DNA of 64,000 bases from Planctomycetota bacterium (GCA_003669585.1 QWOQ01000006.1:124001-188000), one strand, 5' to 3'. Counted from the first letter of the stretch, positions 45,884 through 55,493 are shown. Made by a program: numbers and translations. The notes: generated from the sequence alone by a model not told the origin.

Positions 45884-48800
45884 TCAGGCCTTGCGATCGC
45901 CGGCACTACCAGCAGCGGGAATGCTGCCTGATCGCATGCAGCAATTCTTGAACTTTTTTCCACTGCCACATGGGCAAGGATCATTTCGACTGGTGTGTTG
46001 TCCGAGATTCCGAATCGGTTCGACCTTTGTGTCGGAAGTTGGATTTATCAACGCAGGTTCACCACTGTCGGCCGTGAGAATGGTGGGAGTTGCCTCTTCG
46101 TGAATGGCCGCAGTCTCCTTCCAAGTGGTTTGAAGAGCATCGTCCTCCACCTGTTCAATTCGAAAGACAATGTCTGTCACTCGTTCATCGATCCCTTTCC
46201 ACATTAGGTCAAATGTTCGCATGCCTTCGCGTTTGTATTCGACTTTTGGATCAACCTGAGCATAGCCTCGCAGACCAACGCTTGATCGCAGATGATCCAT
46301 TGCCAAGAGGTGATCTTTCCAAGAATTGTCGAGAATCTGCAGAAGCACTGTTCGCTCCATGTGACGCATTTCCTGACGATCTGATTCATCTAGGGCGTAC
46401 AGCACGGCATCCTGGAGGTGCGTGATGTCGCTTGTGCGGGCTGCCGTCGCTGCTGCTTCAACATGCGCCTCATTGAGGAGCCATGTGGCGAGCGACTCTG
46501 CCTCGCTTTCGAGAGGCCCGTGCTCATGACGCCCGTGATTCCTTTGAAGAATAGCAATGCGATCCATTGATTCGATGCGAATGGCTTCTGCGCGAGCGTG
46601 AGATGCACTACTCGCCTCAAGAATATCAACACGAATACGATCGAGGCTTGCTGAGTCAAGCAATTCAGAATCAAGAGATGCATTGAATCGCTGACGCGCC
46701 CATGTGAGGAGCCCCTGTCGATCGAACTGGCGAACTCCATTGGTCGAAGATGAGAAATGTGAAAAACCAACAAGAACCGGATACTCAATCTCTCGTCGAG
46801 CATAGACCGTGTGAGCTTTTGTCCGCACGAATGCGCAGAATGCTTGAGCATCAAGCGCCTCAACGGCAGCTGGATCAAGCTCGACGCCAAATCGCCACAT
46901 CGTCCATCCACATGCCGAGCGCAGACCGTAATCGTGGGAAAGAAAACGGGCGCCTTCCGAGAGATCGATTTTAGAGATTGCTTCGTGTGCATGTTGTTGC
47001 AGAAATTCGACGACACCATCTCGACCAGAACGTTTAAGATCTCGATCTCGAAAAGACGTTTTCCATCGAGAATTCGAAAATTTTGCGAGTGCTTCCCAAT
47101 TCCACTCGGATTCTTCTTCTTCGCTTGGAAGGTTTTCTTCGACGGCATCATGAATGAGAGTTCCCGACTGTCGCTGCGCCTCCTCGACAGAGAGGCGTTC
47201 TGCTTCGTCAGGAGAGAGTCCTCGAAAATCTTTTCCATCGAGCTCACACACCAATTGGGAAGCGGCCCACGTGGCATAGGATTCGGCGCCGTAATCTTTG
47301 TTCAGAAAAAGATTGATGTGCTGGTCGACCTGCCGATCGACCATGTCGAGAATCATAGCCCGACAATCAGCCCCGTTGAGAACTCGTTGACGAAACCCAT
47401 ACACCCGCTTGCGCTGCTCATCCATAACCTCGTCGTATTCGAGTAAATTTTTACGGATGTCAAAATTTCTCTCTTCAACTTTCTTCTGAGCGCCTTCAAT
47501 TCTACGGGTGACCATAAAGCTTTCGATTGCTTCGCCATCTTGCATGCCGAGCCGTGTGAGAATGTTCTTCACCCATTCGCCGGCAAAAATCCGCAGAAGG
47601 TCATCTTCGAGAGAGAGAAAAAAGCGACTCGATCCAGGATCTCCCTGGCGGCCGCAACGGCCACGCAGTTGAAGATCGATTCGTCGCGCCTCGTGCCGCT
47701 CGGTGCCCACGATGTGCAGGCCGCCCAACTCTCTGACAAGCTCACCGTTACTTTTCATATTTTCGCGAGCGGTGATTTCCAGAACGAGTGATTTCCACTC
47801 CGCCGCAGGCACATCCAATCGAGTGGGGTATCGATCTTGGAGAATTGCCCAAACCATCGTGTCGGCGTTGCCTCCAAGAATAATGTCGGTACCGCGACCG
47901 GCCATATTCGTAGCAATGGTCACAGCCCCTTTTCGACCGGCTTGCGCGATGATTTCTGCCTCACGTTTATGATGTTTGGCGTTGAGCACTTGATGATCGA
48001 TGCCTCGCTTTTCAAGCAAAGAGGAGAGGCGTTCGCTCTTTTCAATCGAGACGGTTCCGACAAGCACCGGACAGCCCTTTCGTTGAATCTCCTTAATGGA
48101 AGATCGAACGACACGCTCGCTGGTTTTCTGTCCCTTCTCTTGAAGTTCAATCGCCTCATCGTCTTCTTTGACAATGGTTCCGATTCGCCATGACTTGTCG
48201 GCCATCACAACACAATCCCAGCGATGAAGTCGCTCGACCTCTTCGGCAACGGCCGTCCATTTTTCCCGTTCGGTTCGATAAATAACGTCCGGATGATTCA
48301 ACCGTTTGAGGGAACGATTCGGCGGAATTGCCACGACATCGAGTTTGTATATTTTCCAGAATTCGCTTGCCTCAGTCATGGCGGTGCCTGTCATACCGGC
48401 CAGTTTTCCATAGAGCTTGAAGAAATTCTGAAGAGTAATTGTGGCAAGTGTCTGAGATTCTTCCTTGACTCGCACCCCTTCTCTCGCTTCAACCGCCTGA
48501 TGAAGTCCATCAGACCATTGACGGCCCGGCATAAGTCGGCCGGTGAACTCATCCACAATGACAACTTCATCTCCCTGCACGACGTAATTGACGTCGCGTT
48601 TATACAGGTAGTGCGCCTTGAGAGAGTTGTCGATGAGATGAGGCCACTCCATGTTTCCGGCCGTGTAAAAACTTTCAACATCGGCAAGTTTTTCTGCGTA
48701 TCGAACACCCTCTTCGGTCAGCGAAACAGTGTGTTCTCGCTCCTTGACTTCGAAGTGCTGTTCGGGGCGAAGCTGCCGGGCAATCTGATCAGCCTTTGAA

Positions 48801-49597
48801 TATTTTGTGACATCGTCATGTGCGGGACCGGAGATAATCAGAGGAGTTCGAGCTTCATCGATTAAAATGTTGTCCACTTCGTCAACAATCGCAAAATGAA
48901 GCTGTTTTTGACTCTGTTGCATGTACTTTGGAAAACGATTGTCGCCTCTGGCTGCATTGCGCATGTTGTCGCGTAGATAATCAAAACCGAACTCATTGTT
49001 GGTTCCGTAGGTGATGTCGCAGTCGTATGCCTTCTGCCGTTCAGCCGTTTCCATGCCCGATTGAATAGCCCCAACGGTGAGTCCAAGTTCGATATAGAGA
49101 GGCCCCATCCATTCCATGTCGCGACGTGCAAGATAATCGTTGACTGTGACAACATGGACACCTTTGCCTTCAATGGCGTTGAGGTACGCGGGCAGTGTTG
49201 CCACGAGCGTCTTTCCCTCACCGGTGATCATTTCGGCAATCGCTCCGGAGTGCAAAACCATGCCACCGATCAACTGCACGTCGTAATGCCGCATCCCGAG
49301 AAAACGAAACCCAGCTTCCCGACAGACCGCAAATGCCTCGACTAATAGATCGTCGAGCGTCTCGCCAGATTGAAGCCGCCGTCGAAATTCGTCGGTCTGG
49401 CCTCGAAGTTCAGTATTCGACATCGCTTGATAGCGTGCTTCGAGCGCCGCAATTGCCTCGATGCGAGGCTCAAGCGTACGGATATGACGAGCGTTGGAGG
49501 AACCAAAGAGCCCGGTGAGCCATCGCTCTGTGCCGGAAGCGATTGTACCGGCAACGTTGCCGAGCATTTCCCAAAGTTGTTCAAGAAATTCCATCAT
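45884..49597 (-). CDS. secA: Preprotein translocase ATPase SecA, long form
   Basis: ATP-driven motor of protein export. 1237 residues, against 850-900 in most bacteria. Walker A MITGEGKTLVA (125-130), DEAD-like VDEVDNILIDEARTPLIISG, IVDEFTGR, TNMAGRGTDI and the RRIDLQLRGRCGRQGDPGSS block are intact. The C-terminal zinc site CPCGSGKKFKNCC is at about 1207-1219. Extra sequence sits in two places: about 50 residues (456-505) just before the V-L-V-G-T-x-S-I-E motif, and a large expansion of the helical region (about 800-1050). Starts at 49597 or 49594. First gene of a unit with waaA. Confidence 0.97.
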   Translation of the reverse strand: MMEFLEQLWEMLGNVAGTIASGTERWLTGLFGSSNARHIRTLEPRIEAIAALEARYQAMSNTELRGQTDEFRRRLQSGETLDDLLVEAFAVCREAGFRFLGMRHYDVQLIGGMVLHSGAIAEMITGEGKTLVATLPAYLNAIEGKGVHVVTVNDYLARRDMEWMGPLYIELGLTVGAIQSGMETAERQKAYDCDITYGTNNEFGFDYLRDNMRNAARGDNRFPKYMQQSQKQLHFAIVDEVDNILIDEARTPLIISGPAHDDVTKYSKADQIARQLRPEQHFEVKEREHTVSLTEEGVRYAEKLADVESFYTAGNMEWPHLIDNSLKAHYLYKRDVNYVVQGDEVVIVDEFTGRLMPGRQWSDGLHQAVEAREGVRVKEESQTLATITLQNFFKLYGKLAGMTGTAMTEASEFWKIYKLDVVAIPPNRSLKRLNHPDVIYRTEREKWTAVAEEVERLHRWDCVVMADKSWRIGTIVKEDDEAIELQEKGQKTSERVVRSSIKEIQRKGCPVLVGTVSIEKSERLSSLLEKRGIDHQVLNAKHHKREAEIIAQAGRKGAVTIATNMAGRGTDIILGGNADTMVWAILQDRYPTRLDVPAAEWKSLVLEITARENMKSNGELVRELGGLHIVGTERHEARRIDLQLRGRCGRQGDPGSSRFFLSLEDDLLRIFAGEWVKNILTRLGMQDGEAIESFMVTRRIEGAQKKVEERNFDIRKNLLEYDEVMDEQRKRVYGFRQRVLNGADCRAMILDMVDRQVDQHINLFLNKDYGAESYATWAASQLVCELDGKDFRGLSPDEAERLSVEEAQRQSGTLIHDAVEENLPSEEEESEWNWEALAKFSNSRWKTSFRDRDLKRSGRDGVVEFLQQHAHEAISKIDLSEGARFLSHDYGLRSACGWTMWRFGVELDPAAVEALDAQAFCAFVRTKAHTVYARREIEYPVLVGFSHFSSSTNGVRQFDRQGLLTWARQRFNASLDSELLDSASLDRIRVDILEASSASHARAEAIRIESMDRIAILQRNHGRHEHGPLESEAESLATWLLNEAHVEAAATAARTSDITHLQDAVLYALDESDRQEMRHMERTVLLQILDNSWKDHLLAMDHLRSSVGLRGYAQVDPKVEYKREGMRTFDLMWKGIDERVTDIVFRIEQVEDDALQTTWKETAAIHEEATPTILTADSGEPALINPTSDTKVEPIRNLGQHTSRNDPCPCGSGKKFKNCCMRSGSIPAAGSAGDRKA

Positions 49598-49664
49598 AAA
49601 AAGTGTGACTTGTATACGTTTTGAGTGCGGTGGGTCGCGGCGATGGAGCGAACCCTATCTTGAT

Positions 49665-49879
49665 CTATGTTTTTGCGAGACTCGAGGGACGGCTCAATAC
49701 GCCACGGATCCTTTGAGAATCTTCGCACATTCTAGCGATACCGAGCCAATCTCTGGGAGTGAGACTCTCAGCGAAGATTTCATCGGTCTTCGCATCGTAG
49801 ATGCCAAGGCGAAGCAGCAGCAATTCTCGCAAATTTCGGTTTCAAGGTGATTGTGAGCGACGATGATCCCATGGGTCAA
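49665..49879 (-). pseudogene. Small gene split by a frameshift (unknown function)
   Basis: Two overlapping minus-strand frames each look coding over different halves. The first (TTG 49879 onward) gives GIIVAHNHLETEICENC. The second, shifted by one base near the TGC repeat at about 49815-49825, gives GIYDAKTDEIFAESL then PRDWLGIARMCEDSQRIRG and ends at 49665. Joined, they make a protein of about 70 residues. Either a base is missing (mutation or sequence error), or the gene uses programmed slippage, or only the second half (TTG 49832, 55 residues) is translated. It lies 68 bases upstream of secA on the same strand. Confidence 0.35.
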
Positions 49880-50048
49880 GCCAAATCGCTGTTCTTCAGT
49901 CCTTGTGCATGTCAGAAGAAGACCATTTAGGCTGCAAAAAGAGATTTTATGAAAAGTGTCTCTCTTGAAAGGGCGATTGCCATCGTCTGGGGTGCCTGGA
50001 AAAGATACTCGAGAAAATCGAGCATCTCAGCACGGCCTTTGAGAAGAC

Positions 50049-50070
50049 CTCTGAGCGAGTTCGCTCAGAG
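50049..50070. repeat. Hairpin CTCTGAGCGA-gt-TCGCTCAGAG
   Basis: Perfect 10-bp arms around two bases (effectively a 9-bp stem with a 4-base loop), about 95 bases before the metallohydrolase gene. AAAA follows on the plus strand and TTTT precedes it on the minus strand, so it is not an intrinsic terminator in either direction. A role in the leader of the plus gene is possible. Confidence 0.5.
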
Positions 50071-50164
50071 AAAAGACAATACGAGTTACACTTCTTGGAT
50101 TCCATGTGCAAAACTTTTTGCCCAAGAGGAATGGGTTTGAAAAATTATTGATGACGAGGACCCC

Positions 50165-50965
50165 GTGGCGGCACAGGAATATTTTCGAAATCTTAATGGT
50201 CGATTTGTATTTCTCGGTACGGGCACGAGTGTTGGTGTTCCTGTAGTGGGGTGCGAATGCTCTACCTGCACAAGTGCATCGGTTTTCGATTCTCGAACTC
50301 GGTCGAGTGTGGCCCTTGGTCTTCCGGGAGGAGTTCTGCTGATCGATACAACTCCCGATTTAAGAACACAACTGTTACGAGAAAGAATTGGCCGAGTTGA
50401 CGCAGTGCTTTATACGCATGATCACGTCGATCACGTCTATGGTTTAGATGACATACGCCCCTTGTGTTATCGAACGAAGGAACCAATGCGAGTGCTTTGT
50501 GAAGAGCGCGTTGAGCGTCGTATTCGACGAGCCTTTGATTATGCGTTTGACCCACTCGTAAAGCCGGGCGGCGGAGTTCCGCAACTGACATTCGATCGCA
50601 TATCAGCGGAACCATTCGACCTGTTTGGAATTCGTGTTGTGCCACTGCGTTTGACGCACGGCATATTTGATGTTCTCGGATTTCGATTTGGAAATGTTGC
50701 CTACTGTACGGACACCAATTTTATTCCTCCGACCACAATGTCCCTGCTTGCAGGACTTGATGTGCTTGTGTTGGATTGCCTGAGGCCATCAAAACATCCA
50801 ACTCATTTTAGCCTTGCAGAGTCGCTCGAAGTGGCAGCTCACATTGGTGCGCGTCGAACGCTGCTCACTCACCTCTCTCATGAGTTCTCTCACGAACAAG
50901 TCTCAGCGACTCTTCCGCAGGGCGTGGAGTTGGCATTCGATGGCCTCGAGGTGCCTCTTTCGTAA
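50165..50965 (+). CDS. PhnP-like metallo-beta-lactamase-fold hydrolase
   Basis: Two-metal phosphodiesterase-type hydrolase. The metal motif is YTHDHVDHVYG (H-x-H-x-D-H at residues 85-90), with further ligands in LTHGIFDV and LTHLSHEFSH. The N-terminal FLGTGTSVGVPVVGCECSTC holds Cys30/32/35, resembling the structural zinc site of PhnP, which hydrolyses cyclic ribose phosphates. No phosphonate genes are nearby, so the true substrate is open. The GTG start 50165 has GAGGA five bases upstream. Convergent with trpD. Confidence 0.87.
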   Translation: MAAQEYFRNLNGRFVFLGTGTSVGVPVVGCECSTCTSASVFDSRTRSSVALGLPGGVLLIDTTPDLRTQLLRERIGRVDAVLYTHDHVDHVYGLDDIRPLCYRTKEPMRVLCEERVERRIRRAFDYAFDPLVKPGGGVPQLTFDRISAEPFDLFGIRVVPLRLTHGIFDVLGFRFGNVAYCTDTNFIPPTTMSLLAGLDVLVLDCLRPSKHPTHFSLAESLEVAAHIGARRTLLTHLSHEFSHEQVSATLPQGVELAFDGLEVPLS

Positions 50966-50972
50966 AAAGAAT

Positions 50973-52010
50973 TTATCCTCGTGTCTGCCCGATATGGCTT
51001 GTAAATGAGGCAAATTCGCGAAGAAGCGACGAGGCTGCACCAGAATCGATAGCTGCTTCAGCGAGGCGGGCTGCTGCGGCCACATCTTCGGTAAGCTCGG
51101 CTGCGTATAAGAGTGCGGCAGCATTGGCAACGACGATGTCGCGTCGGGGGCCTTCGCATCCGTGAAGCACTTGGCGAATCACTTCCGCGCTTTCGGAGGG
51201 CGTCGATATTCTCAGAGACTCAAGCGAGGCACGCTTGAGTCCAAAGTCTTCTGGAGTCCATCGCAGCCTCGTGCGAACTCTCCCAAGGACATCGATTACG
51301 CGAGTGCCTGCAGACAGTCCCACCTCGTCTACGCCATCCTCGCCCGTCACGAGAATCACTCTCGCAAGTCCTATCAAGGATGCGGCTTCTGCGAGTCGTT
51401 CCTGCACTTCGGTTCGACCAATGCCAATCACTTGCACGGTGGCCATTGCGGGATTGCACAGGGGCCCGATGAGGTTGAAAACCGTTGGAACTCCAAGTCT
51501 TCGACGCAATGCCGCCACGCGCGCCATCGTTGGATGATGCTTGGGGGCAAAGCAAAAACAAATCCCTATCCGTTCAAGGCACTCAGCAGCCATCGCTGGT
51601 TCGAGATCGATCCGAACGCCAAGTTGCTCAAGTACATCGGCTGAACCGCTTTGGCTAGAGACTGCGCGATTGCCATGCTTGGCAACCGGTAGACCTGCCG
51701 AAGCCGCAACGATCGCCGCCGCAGTGCTCACATTAAACGACCCGCTTGCATCGCCGCCGGTCCCACATGTATCACCGAGAACGCTGTGACGGGTTTGGAT
51801 CACCTGCATTCGCGAGCGCAGCGCATCGGCAGCACCAGCAATCTCCTCGGCGCTCTCTCCGGCTGTTCGCATGTCGAGTAGAAGTTGTCCAAAGCGTTCT
51901 TCGTCGAGGTTTTCCTCCAGCGCAAAATTCACAATCGCAGCCATCTGTTCTCGATCAAGATGCTGTCCGGATTGAATCTGATCGATCGCTCTGTTGACGA
52001 GAGATTGCAT
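50973..52010 (-). CDS. trpD: Anthranilate phosphoribosyltransferase
   Basis: Second step of tryptophan synthesis, joining anthranilate to PRPP. 345 residues. Motifs: LGDTCGTGGDASGSFNVST (the G-T-G-G-D PRPP site), VAKHGNRAVSSQSGSADVLE, CFAPKHHPTMA, LIGPLCNPA and VTGEDGVDEV. The length and order are normal. No other trp gene lies beside it, so tryptophan genes are scattered here. Confidence 0.96.
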   Translation of the reverse strand: MQSLVNRAIDQIQSGQHLDREQMAAIVNFALEENLDEERFGQLLLDMRTAGESAEEIAGAADALRSRMQVIQTRHSVLGDTCGTGGDASGSFNVSTAAAIVAASAGLPVAKHGNRAVSSQSGSADVLEQLGVRIDLEPAMAAECLERIGICFCFAPKHHPTMARVAALRRRLGVPTVFNLIGPLCNPAMATVQVIGIGRTEVQERLAEAASLIGLARVILVTGEDGVDEVGLSAGTRVIDVLGRVRTRLRWTPEDFGLKRASLESLRISTPSESAEVIRQVLHGCEGPRRDIVVANAAALLYAAELTEDVAAAARLAEAAIDSGAASSLLREFASFTSHIGQTRG

Positions 52011-52194
52011 GAGTTCAGGAGTCCTGTAAGTGCCAGAGCATGAATGATTGCGAAGCGGAGGCTTTGGCGCTACGATTCTTTGATTCTCGGTGGACTTCTT
52101 GCGGAGCTATTCGAAGGATGATGGCAAGTTCCACCAAAGTGATAATCGTACTCGGAAGAGGACTATTTCCAGCCCCCAATTCTTTTAAAGAGAG

Positions 52195-53145
52195 ATGTGT
52201 CGAGTGCCGCGACGGGTGATCTTAGATATGGATCCTGGGGTTGATGACGCAGTAGCGCTGTGCATGGCTCTGTTCGACCCAAGACTTGAGGTCGTTGCCG
52301 TCACTGCAACGGGAGGAAATGTGTCGTCAGAGCAAGCGACCCGCAATTTGCATTCTTTGGTGTCGCTGCTCGATCCGCCAAAATTTCCTCGACTCGGTTC
52401 AGCGCCGACGGACGTGGTGCTCCCAGAAAAATATCGCAGTATTCACGGGCAAGATGGTCTCGGTGATGCCGGCATCCCTTTGATGGGTCGTCACGGTAGC
52501 AACCTTTCTGAAAAAGTGATTCTTGAAACTCTTCGGGCTTATCCCAGGGAAGTGACGATTATCGCTCTCGGTCCGCTGACCAATATTTCGCGCGCTTTTT
52601 TGCGAGATCCCTCGGCAGTCGATCTCGTACGCGAAGTCATCGTGTCAGGGGGTACCTCGAACGGCTTTGGAAACATCACTCCGTGCGCCGACTTCAATTT
52701 CTTTTGTAATCCCACGGCCGCTGGACATGTTCTTCGTACGCCCATGCGAAAAACAGTTGTGCCATTGGAAACAACCGGCCAAGTCGTGCTCGGATTTGAT
52801 CTGCTTGAAGATGTTCCTGACGAGTCATCTCGAGCAGGGAGCTTGCTGCGACGCATGCTCCCGCATGCCTTTCGAGCGTATAGACAGCTGCTGGGTCGCG
52901 AAGGGATTTGCCTCCATGATGTCGTCACGCTCGTGTCGCTTACCAATCCCGAACTGTTTGAGCGTTTGACAGTTGCGGCCGATGTTGAAACAGCCGGTGA
53001 GCTCACGACTGGCTCCCTGATTATCGATCGCAGAGAAGTTGCAGGGTGGCAACCAAACCTAGACATGCTCGTGAACGTCGATGCCGCTGCTGTGCATGAC
53101 TGTATTCTTCGTAGCTTGGCACAGGCCGCTCGTTTGACGGGATGA
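52195..53145 (+). CDS. Inosine-uridine preferring nucleoside hydrolase family protein
   Basis: Splits the N-glycosidic bond of ribonucleosides. The calcium-binding N-terminal motif ILDMDPGVDDAVAL (about residues 9-22) is present; the first Asp is followed by Met, where Thr is common. VTATGGNVS, SIHGQDGLGDAGIP, TIIALGPLTNISRA, GNITPCADFNFFCNP and the late LHDVVTL (His) follow the family order. ATG 52195 lies close behind an AAAGAGAG. Substrate preference cannot be stated. Confidence 0.92.
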   Translation: MCRVPRRVILDMDPGVDDAVALCMALFDPRLEVVAVTATGGNVSSEQATRNLHSLVSLLDPPKFPRLGSAPTDVVLPEKYRSIHGQDGLGDAGIPLMGRHGSNLSEKVILETLRAYPREVTIIALGPLTNISRAFLRDPSAVDLVREVIVSGGTSNGFGNITPCADFNFFCNPTAAGHVLRTPMRKTVVPLETTGQVVLGFDLLEDVPDESSRAGSLLRRMLPHAFRAYRQLLGREGICLHDVVTLVSLTNPELFERLTVAADVETAGELTTGSLIIDRREVAGWQPNLDMLVNVDAAAVHDCILRSLAQAARLTG

Positions 53146-53189
53146 ACAACGTCAGCAGCGTAGGCTCTGCGAGGTTCGTTTGAAACCGA

Positions 53190-54458
53190 TTAAGGCGATA
53201 CCTTTTCGAAATGTTCGCGAAGAGCAAGGTCGAGAGACATGGGAATCTGCTTCTTATTTCGAAAGACAATCATTTTTACCGTTCGAGAGTTTGCGGTGAC
53301 GCTGACAAGACTTACCAAGTGGTCATCATCTTCGATCGATATACCATCAAATTCGAGAATGATGTCATCCGATTGAATTCCTGCTGTCGCCGCTGGTGAC
53401 TGCGGCTGTACTCCGGAAACTCTTGCGCCAATGGTGCGATTGAGCCCGAGTTTTTCCGCAGTCTTTTGCGAAAACTTCCGGTCGAGTGTCACTCCGAGAT
53501 AAGCACGTGAAACAGAACCTGTTTCGACTAGCTGACGGGCTACAAACATCACCATCGACATTGGAATTGCAAAACCAATTCCTTCGCTTCCTCCAGAATT
53601 ACTTGCGATCGCTGTGTTGAGACCGATCACTTCGCCTCGAAGATTTACCAGTGGACCGCCGCTGTTTCCAGGATTAATGGCAGCATCGGTTTGTAGAAAA
53701 TCCTGAAACTTCACGCCACCATCACCGAGTTCGAGATCGCGTCGACCTTTGGCTGATACGATTCCCATCGTCACGGAGTGGGAAAGTCCGAAAGGGCTTC
53801 CGATGGCAAGTACGGTGTCGCCGATTTGAATTGTATTGACGTTCCCGATCCGGGCAGATACGAGTTTGTCATCGTTCACCTCAAGTACGCCTATGTCGGT
53901 TCCAGTATCACTCCACATGCGAACTGGGTGCATCTCACGGCCGTCGTGGAGTCGAATGACGATGTTGTCTAATTCGGCACGATGAATCACATGGCGATTG
54001 GTCAGCACAACTTTTTTCCCACCGATTTCCGTGATGACTCCCGAACCGGCCTCTTCTTCGCTTGCCTTTCCGTTACGGGGCCGCAGAAGTGGTTTACGAG
54101 TATCGATATGCACCACCGTCGGGCTCACCAGCTGAATCAGACGTCTCAGAACAGAACTTTGGAGCTCTAACAATTCGGCGTCTCGCTTGAGTTCGTGATA
54201 CATCGTTTCACGTTCACTCGACGAAAGATCACTTAAGGAATGAACCGACGGTAACGCAGGCAAAGTTTTTGAAGACTCAGCAGCGATCGATGCGGGTTCT
54301 TCTGCATGGACAATGTGCTCTGACGTTTCTAAGCCAATGCCAGCCAGTATTCCCACAACAAGAATTCTTAGAAAACGATCGGCCCGCCCGATCTTTTGTG
54401 AATGGGGAAAAAAATGAAATGAAAAAAAGTTGGCACAAGAAGGAGCAGTCGGGCACAT
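53190..54458 (-). CDS. HtrA/DegP-type serine protease with one PDZ domain
   Basis: Envelope quality-control protease. A signal-anchor lies at about residues 28-45. A helical stretch follows (LSSSERETMYHELKRDAELL). The trypsin-like domain has the catalytic His in LTNRHVIHRAE, Asp in TGTDIGVLEV and Ser in NPGNSGGPLVNL. One PDZ domain follows (about 325-410, LGVTLDRKF then ATAGIQSDDIILEFDG). The triad is complete. 422 residues, the DegS-like single-PDZ layout. No strong ribosome-binding site at ATG 54458. Confidence 0.93.
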   Translation of the reverse strand: MCPTAPSCANFFSFHFFPHSQKIGRADRFLRILVVGILAGIGLETSEHIVHAEEPASIAAESSKTLPALPSVHSLSDLSSSERETMYHELKRDAELLELQSSVLRRLIQLVSPTVVHIDTRKPLLRPRNGKASEEEAGSGVITEIGGKKVVLTNRHVIHRAELDNIVIRLHDGREMHPVRMWSDTGTDIGVLEVNDDKLVSARIGNVNTIQIGDTVLAIGSPFGLSHSVTMGIVSAKGRRDLELGDGGVKFQDFLQTDAAINPGNSGGPLVNLRGEVIGLNTAIASNSGGSEGIGFAIPMSMVMFVARQLVETGSVSRAYLGVTLDRKFSQKTAEKLGLNRTIGARVSGVQPQSPAATAGIQSDDIILEFDGISIEDDDHLVSLVSVTANSRTVKMIVFRNKKQIPMSLDLALREHFEKVSP

Positions 54459-54615
54459 GGAGTCAACCTTTTTTGATAAGGCGGTACTTTATTCAGTCAA
54501 ATTCAATTCAAGGCAATGCAAAAAGATACTCAAACGACAGGAGTTTTGTCGCCAGCGGAAAATGACATACCGCTTCGCCGTTGAGTAACGGCTCAGACAA
54601 GTTGTTTTGCAAGAA

Positions 54616-55044
54616 TCAAACGTCAACTTCGAGATCGCCTGTTACCGTTTCATTCGAGCTATTCTCGGAGGCTTTTTCCCGAACGGATGTAAAACCAGAT
54701 CGCTCGGTGTCACGCTGGCATTCAATGCACATCGTGGCGTACGGAAGAGCCAAAAGACGAGCCATCGGGATTTTGCAGTTGCAAACTTCACAAAGCCCGT
54801 ACTGACCATCTCGCAACCGTTCGATCGCGTTTTCGATGCTTCCCAATTCCCGACTCTCGACTTCGGCCAGTTGGGAGCTTATTTCATCCTGCGCCGAATC
54901 GAGGGCCGCATCCATCACGTCACCGTGGGTTTGCCCCCGCATTTCCTTGAGTGTTGAAAGATCTCCTGCAAGCGCACTGCGTAGCGCATCACGTCTGCGA
55001 ATCAGAATACTTCGGAGATTGAGAAGGGCGTCTTTGCGTGCCAT
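54616..55044 (-). CDS. DksA/TraR-type zinc-finger transcription regulator
   Basis: Small protein (142 residues) that is expected to enter the secondary channel of RNA polymerase. Coiled-coil arms surround an acidic tip, GDVMDAALDSAQDE, with the D-x-x-D-x-A pattern (Asp42, Asp45) needed for DksA activity. A C4 zinc finger follows: CEVC and CIEC, with Cys85, 88, 106 and 109 all present. A charged tail ends in LEVDV. ATG 55044 is chosen because AAGGA is correctly spaced; ATG 55053 would be too close to it. A stringent-response role is likely by family. Confidence 0.9.
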   Translation of the reverse strand: MARKDALLNLRSILIRRRDALRSALAGDLSTLKEMRGQTHGDVMDAALDSAQDEISSQLAEVESRELGSIENAIERLRDGQYGLCEVCNCKIPMARLLALPYATMCIECQRDTERSGFTSVREKASENSSNETVTGDLEVDV

Positions 55045-55493
55045 TGGTGTCATCCTTCACCGTCTTCCCCATCGTGACTCGACAGGTTCCGTGCCACGAA
55101 GCCGTCGGTCGGTGATCGCCGGTTCGTAAGGTCGTTTGGACGTTGATTAAAGGTCGATGCAAAAAACCTCGCTCAATACTACGCAGCTCAGGGAAATTGG
55201 GTCGGCGGTGAGGCCTTTTCTCAAGAAGTACAAATTCCGGTCGATTTCGTCCATCCCTGCCGCTGTTGGGCGAAGGTATGAAGGAGTCTGGTCGAAAATA
55301 TCGGCACGATGAGGTCAAGAAATACAGAAAAAATCGATCGTGACACTTAGGAATTTTTCCTCAATCTCAAGCGCAGGCACTTCTTGGTTCCAAAGTCAGT
55401 GCAGACAAGAAGTTACAAAGAGCGATTGGCAACAGGCTTTCCCTAAAGAGTAGAGAAGCACACGGTTCAGAAATCCTAAGAGCACACACCATC
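55045..55493. other. Intergenic region upstream of the DksA-type gene
   Basis: About 450 bases on the minus strand between the SOUL gene and the DksA-type gene. A tiny minus frame (roughly 35 codons, starting near 55252) has acceptable codons but no properly spaced ribosome-binding site, so I do not call it. No repeat, tRNA or riboswitch seen. Confidence 0.4.

Larger units (their letters stand above)
49598..50164. other. Divergent secA / metallohydrolase intergenic region
   Basis: About 570 bases. It contains the probable broken small gene on the minus strand (49665-49879), a 9-10-bp hairpin at 50049-50070 and a CTCGA-gaaaa-TCGAG stem near 50011-50025. In the same minus frame as the first part of the broken gene, the sequence stays open up to about 50028, but without a usable start codon. 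Confidence 0.5.
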
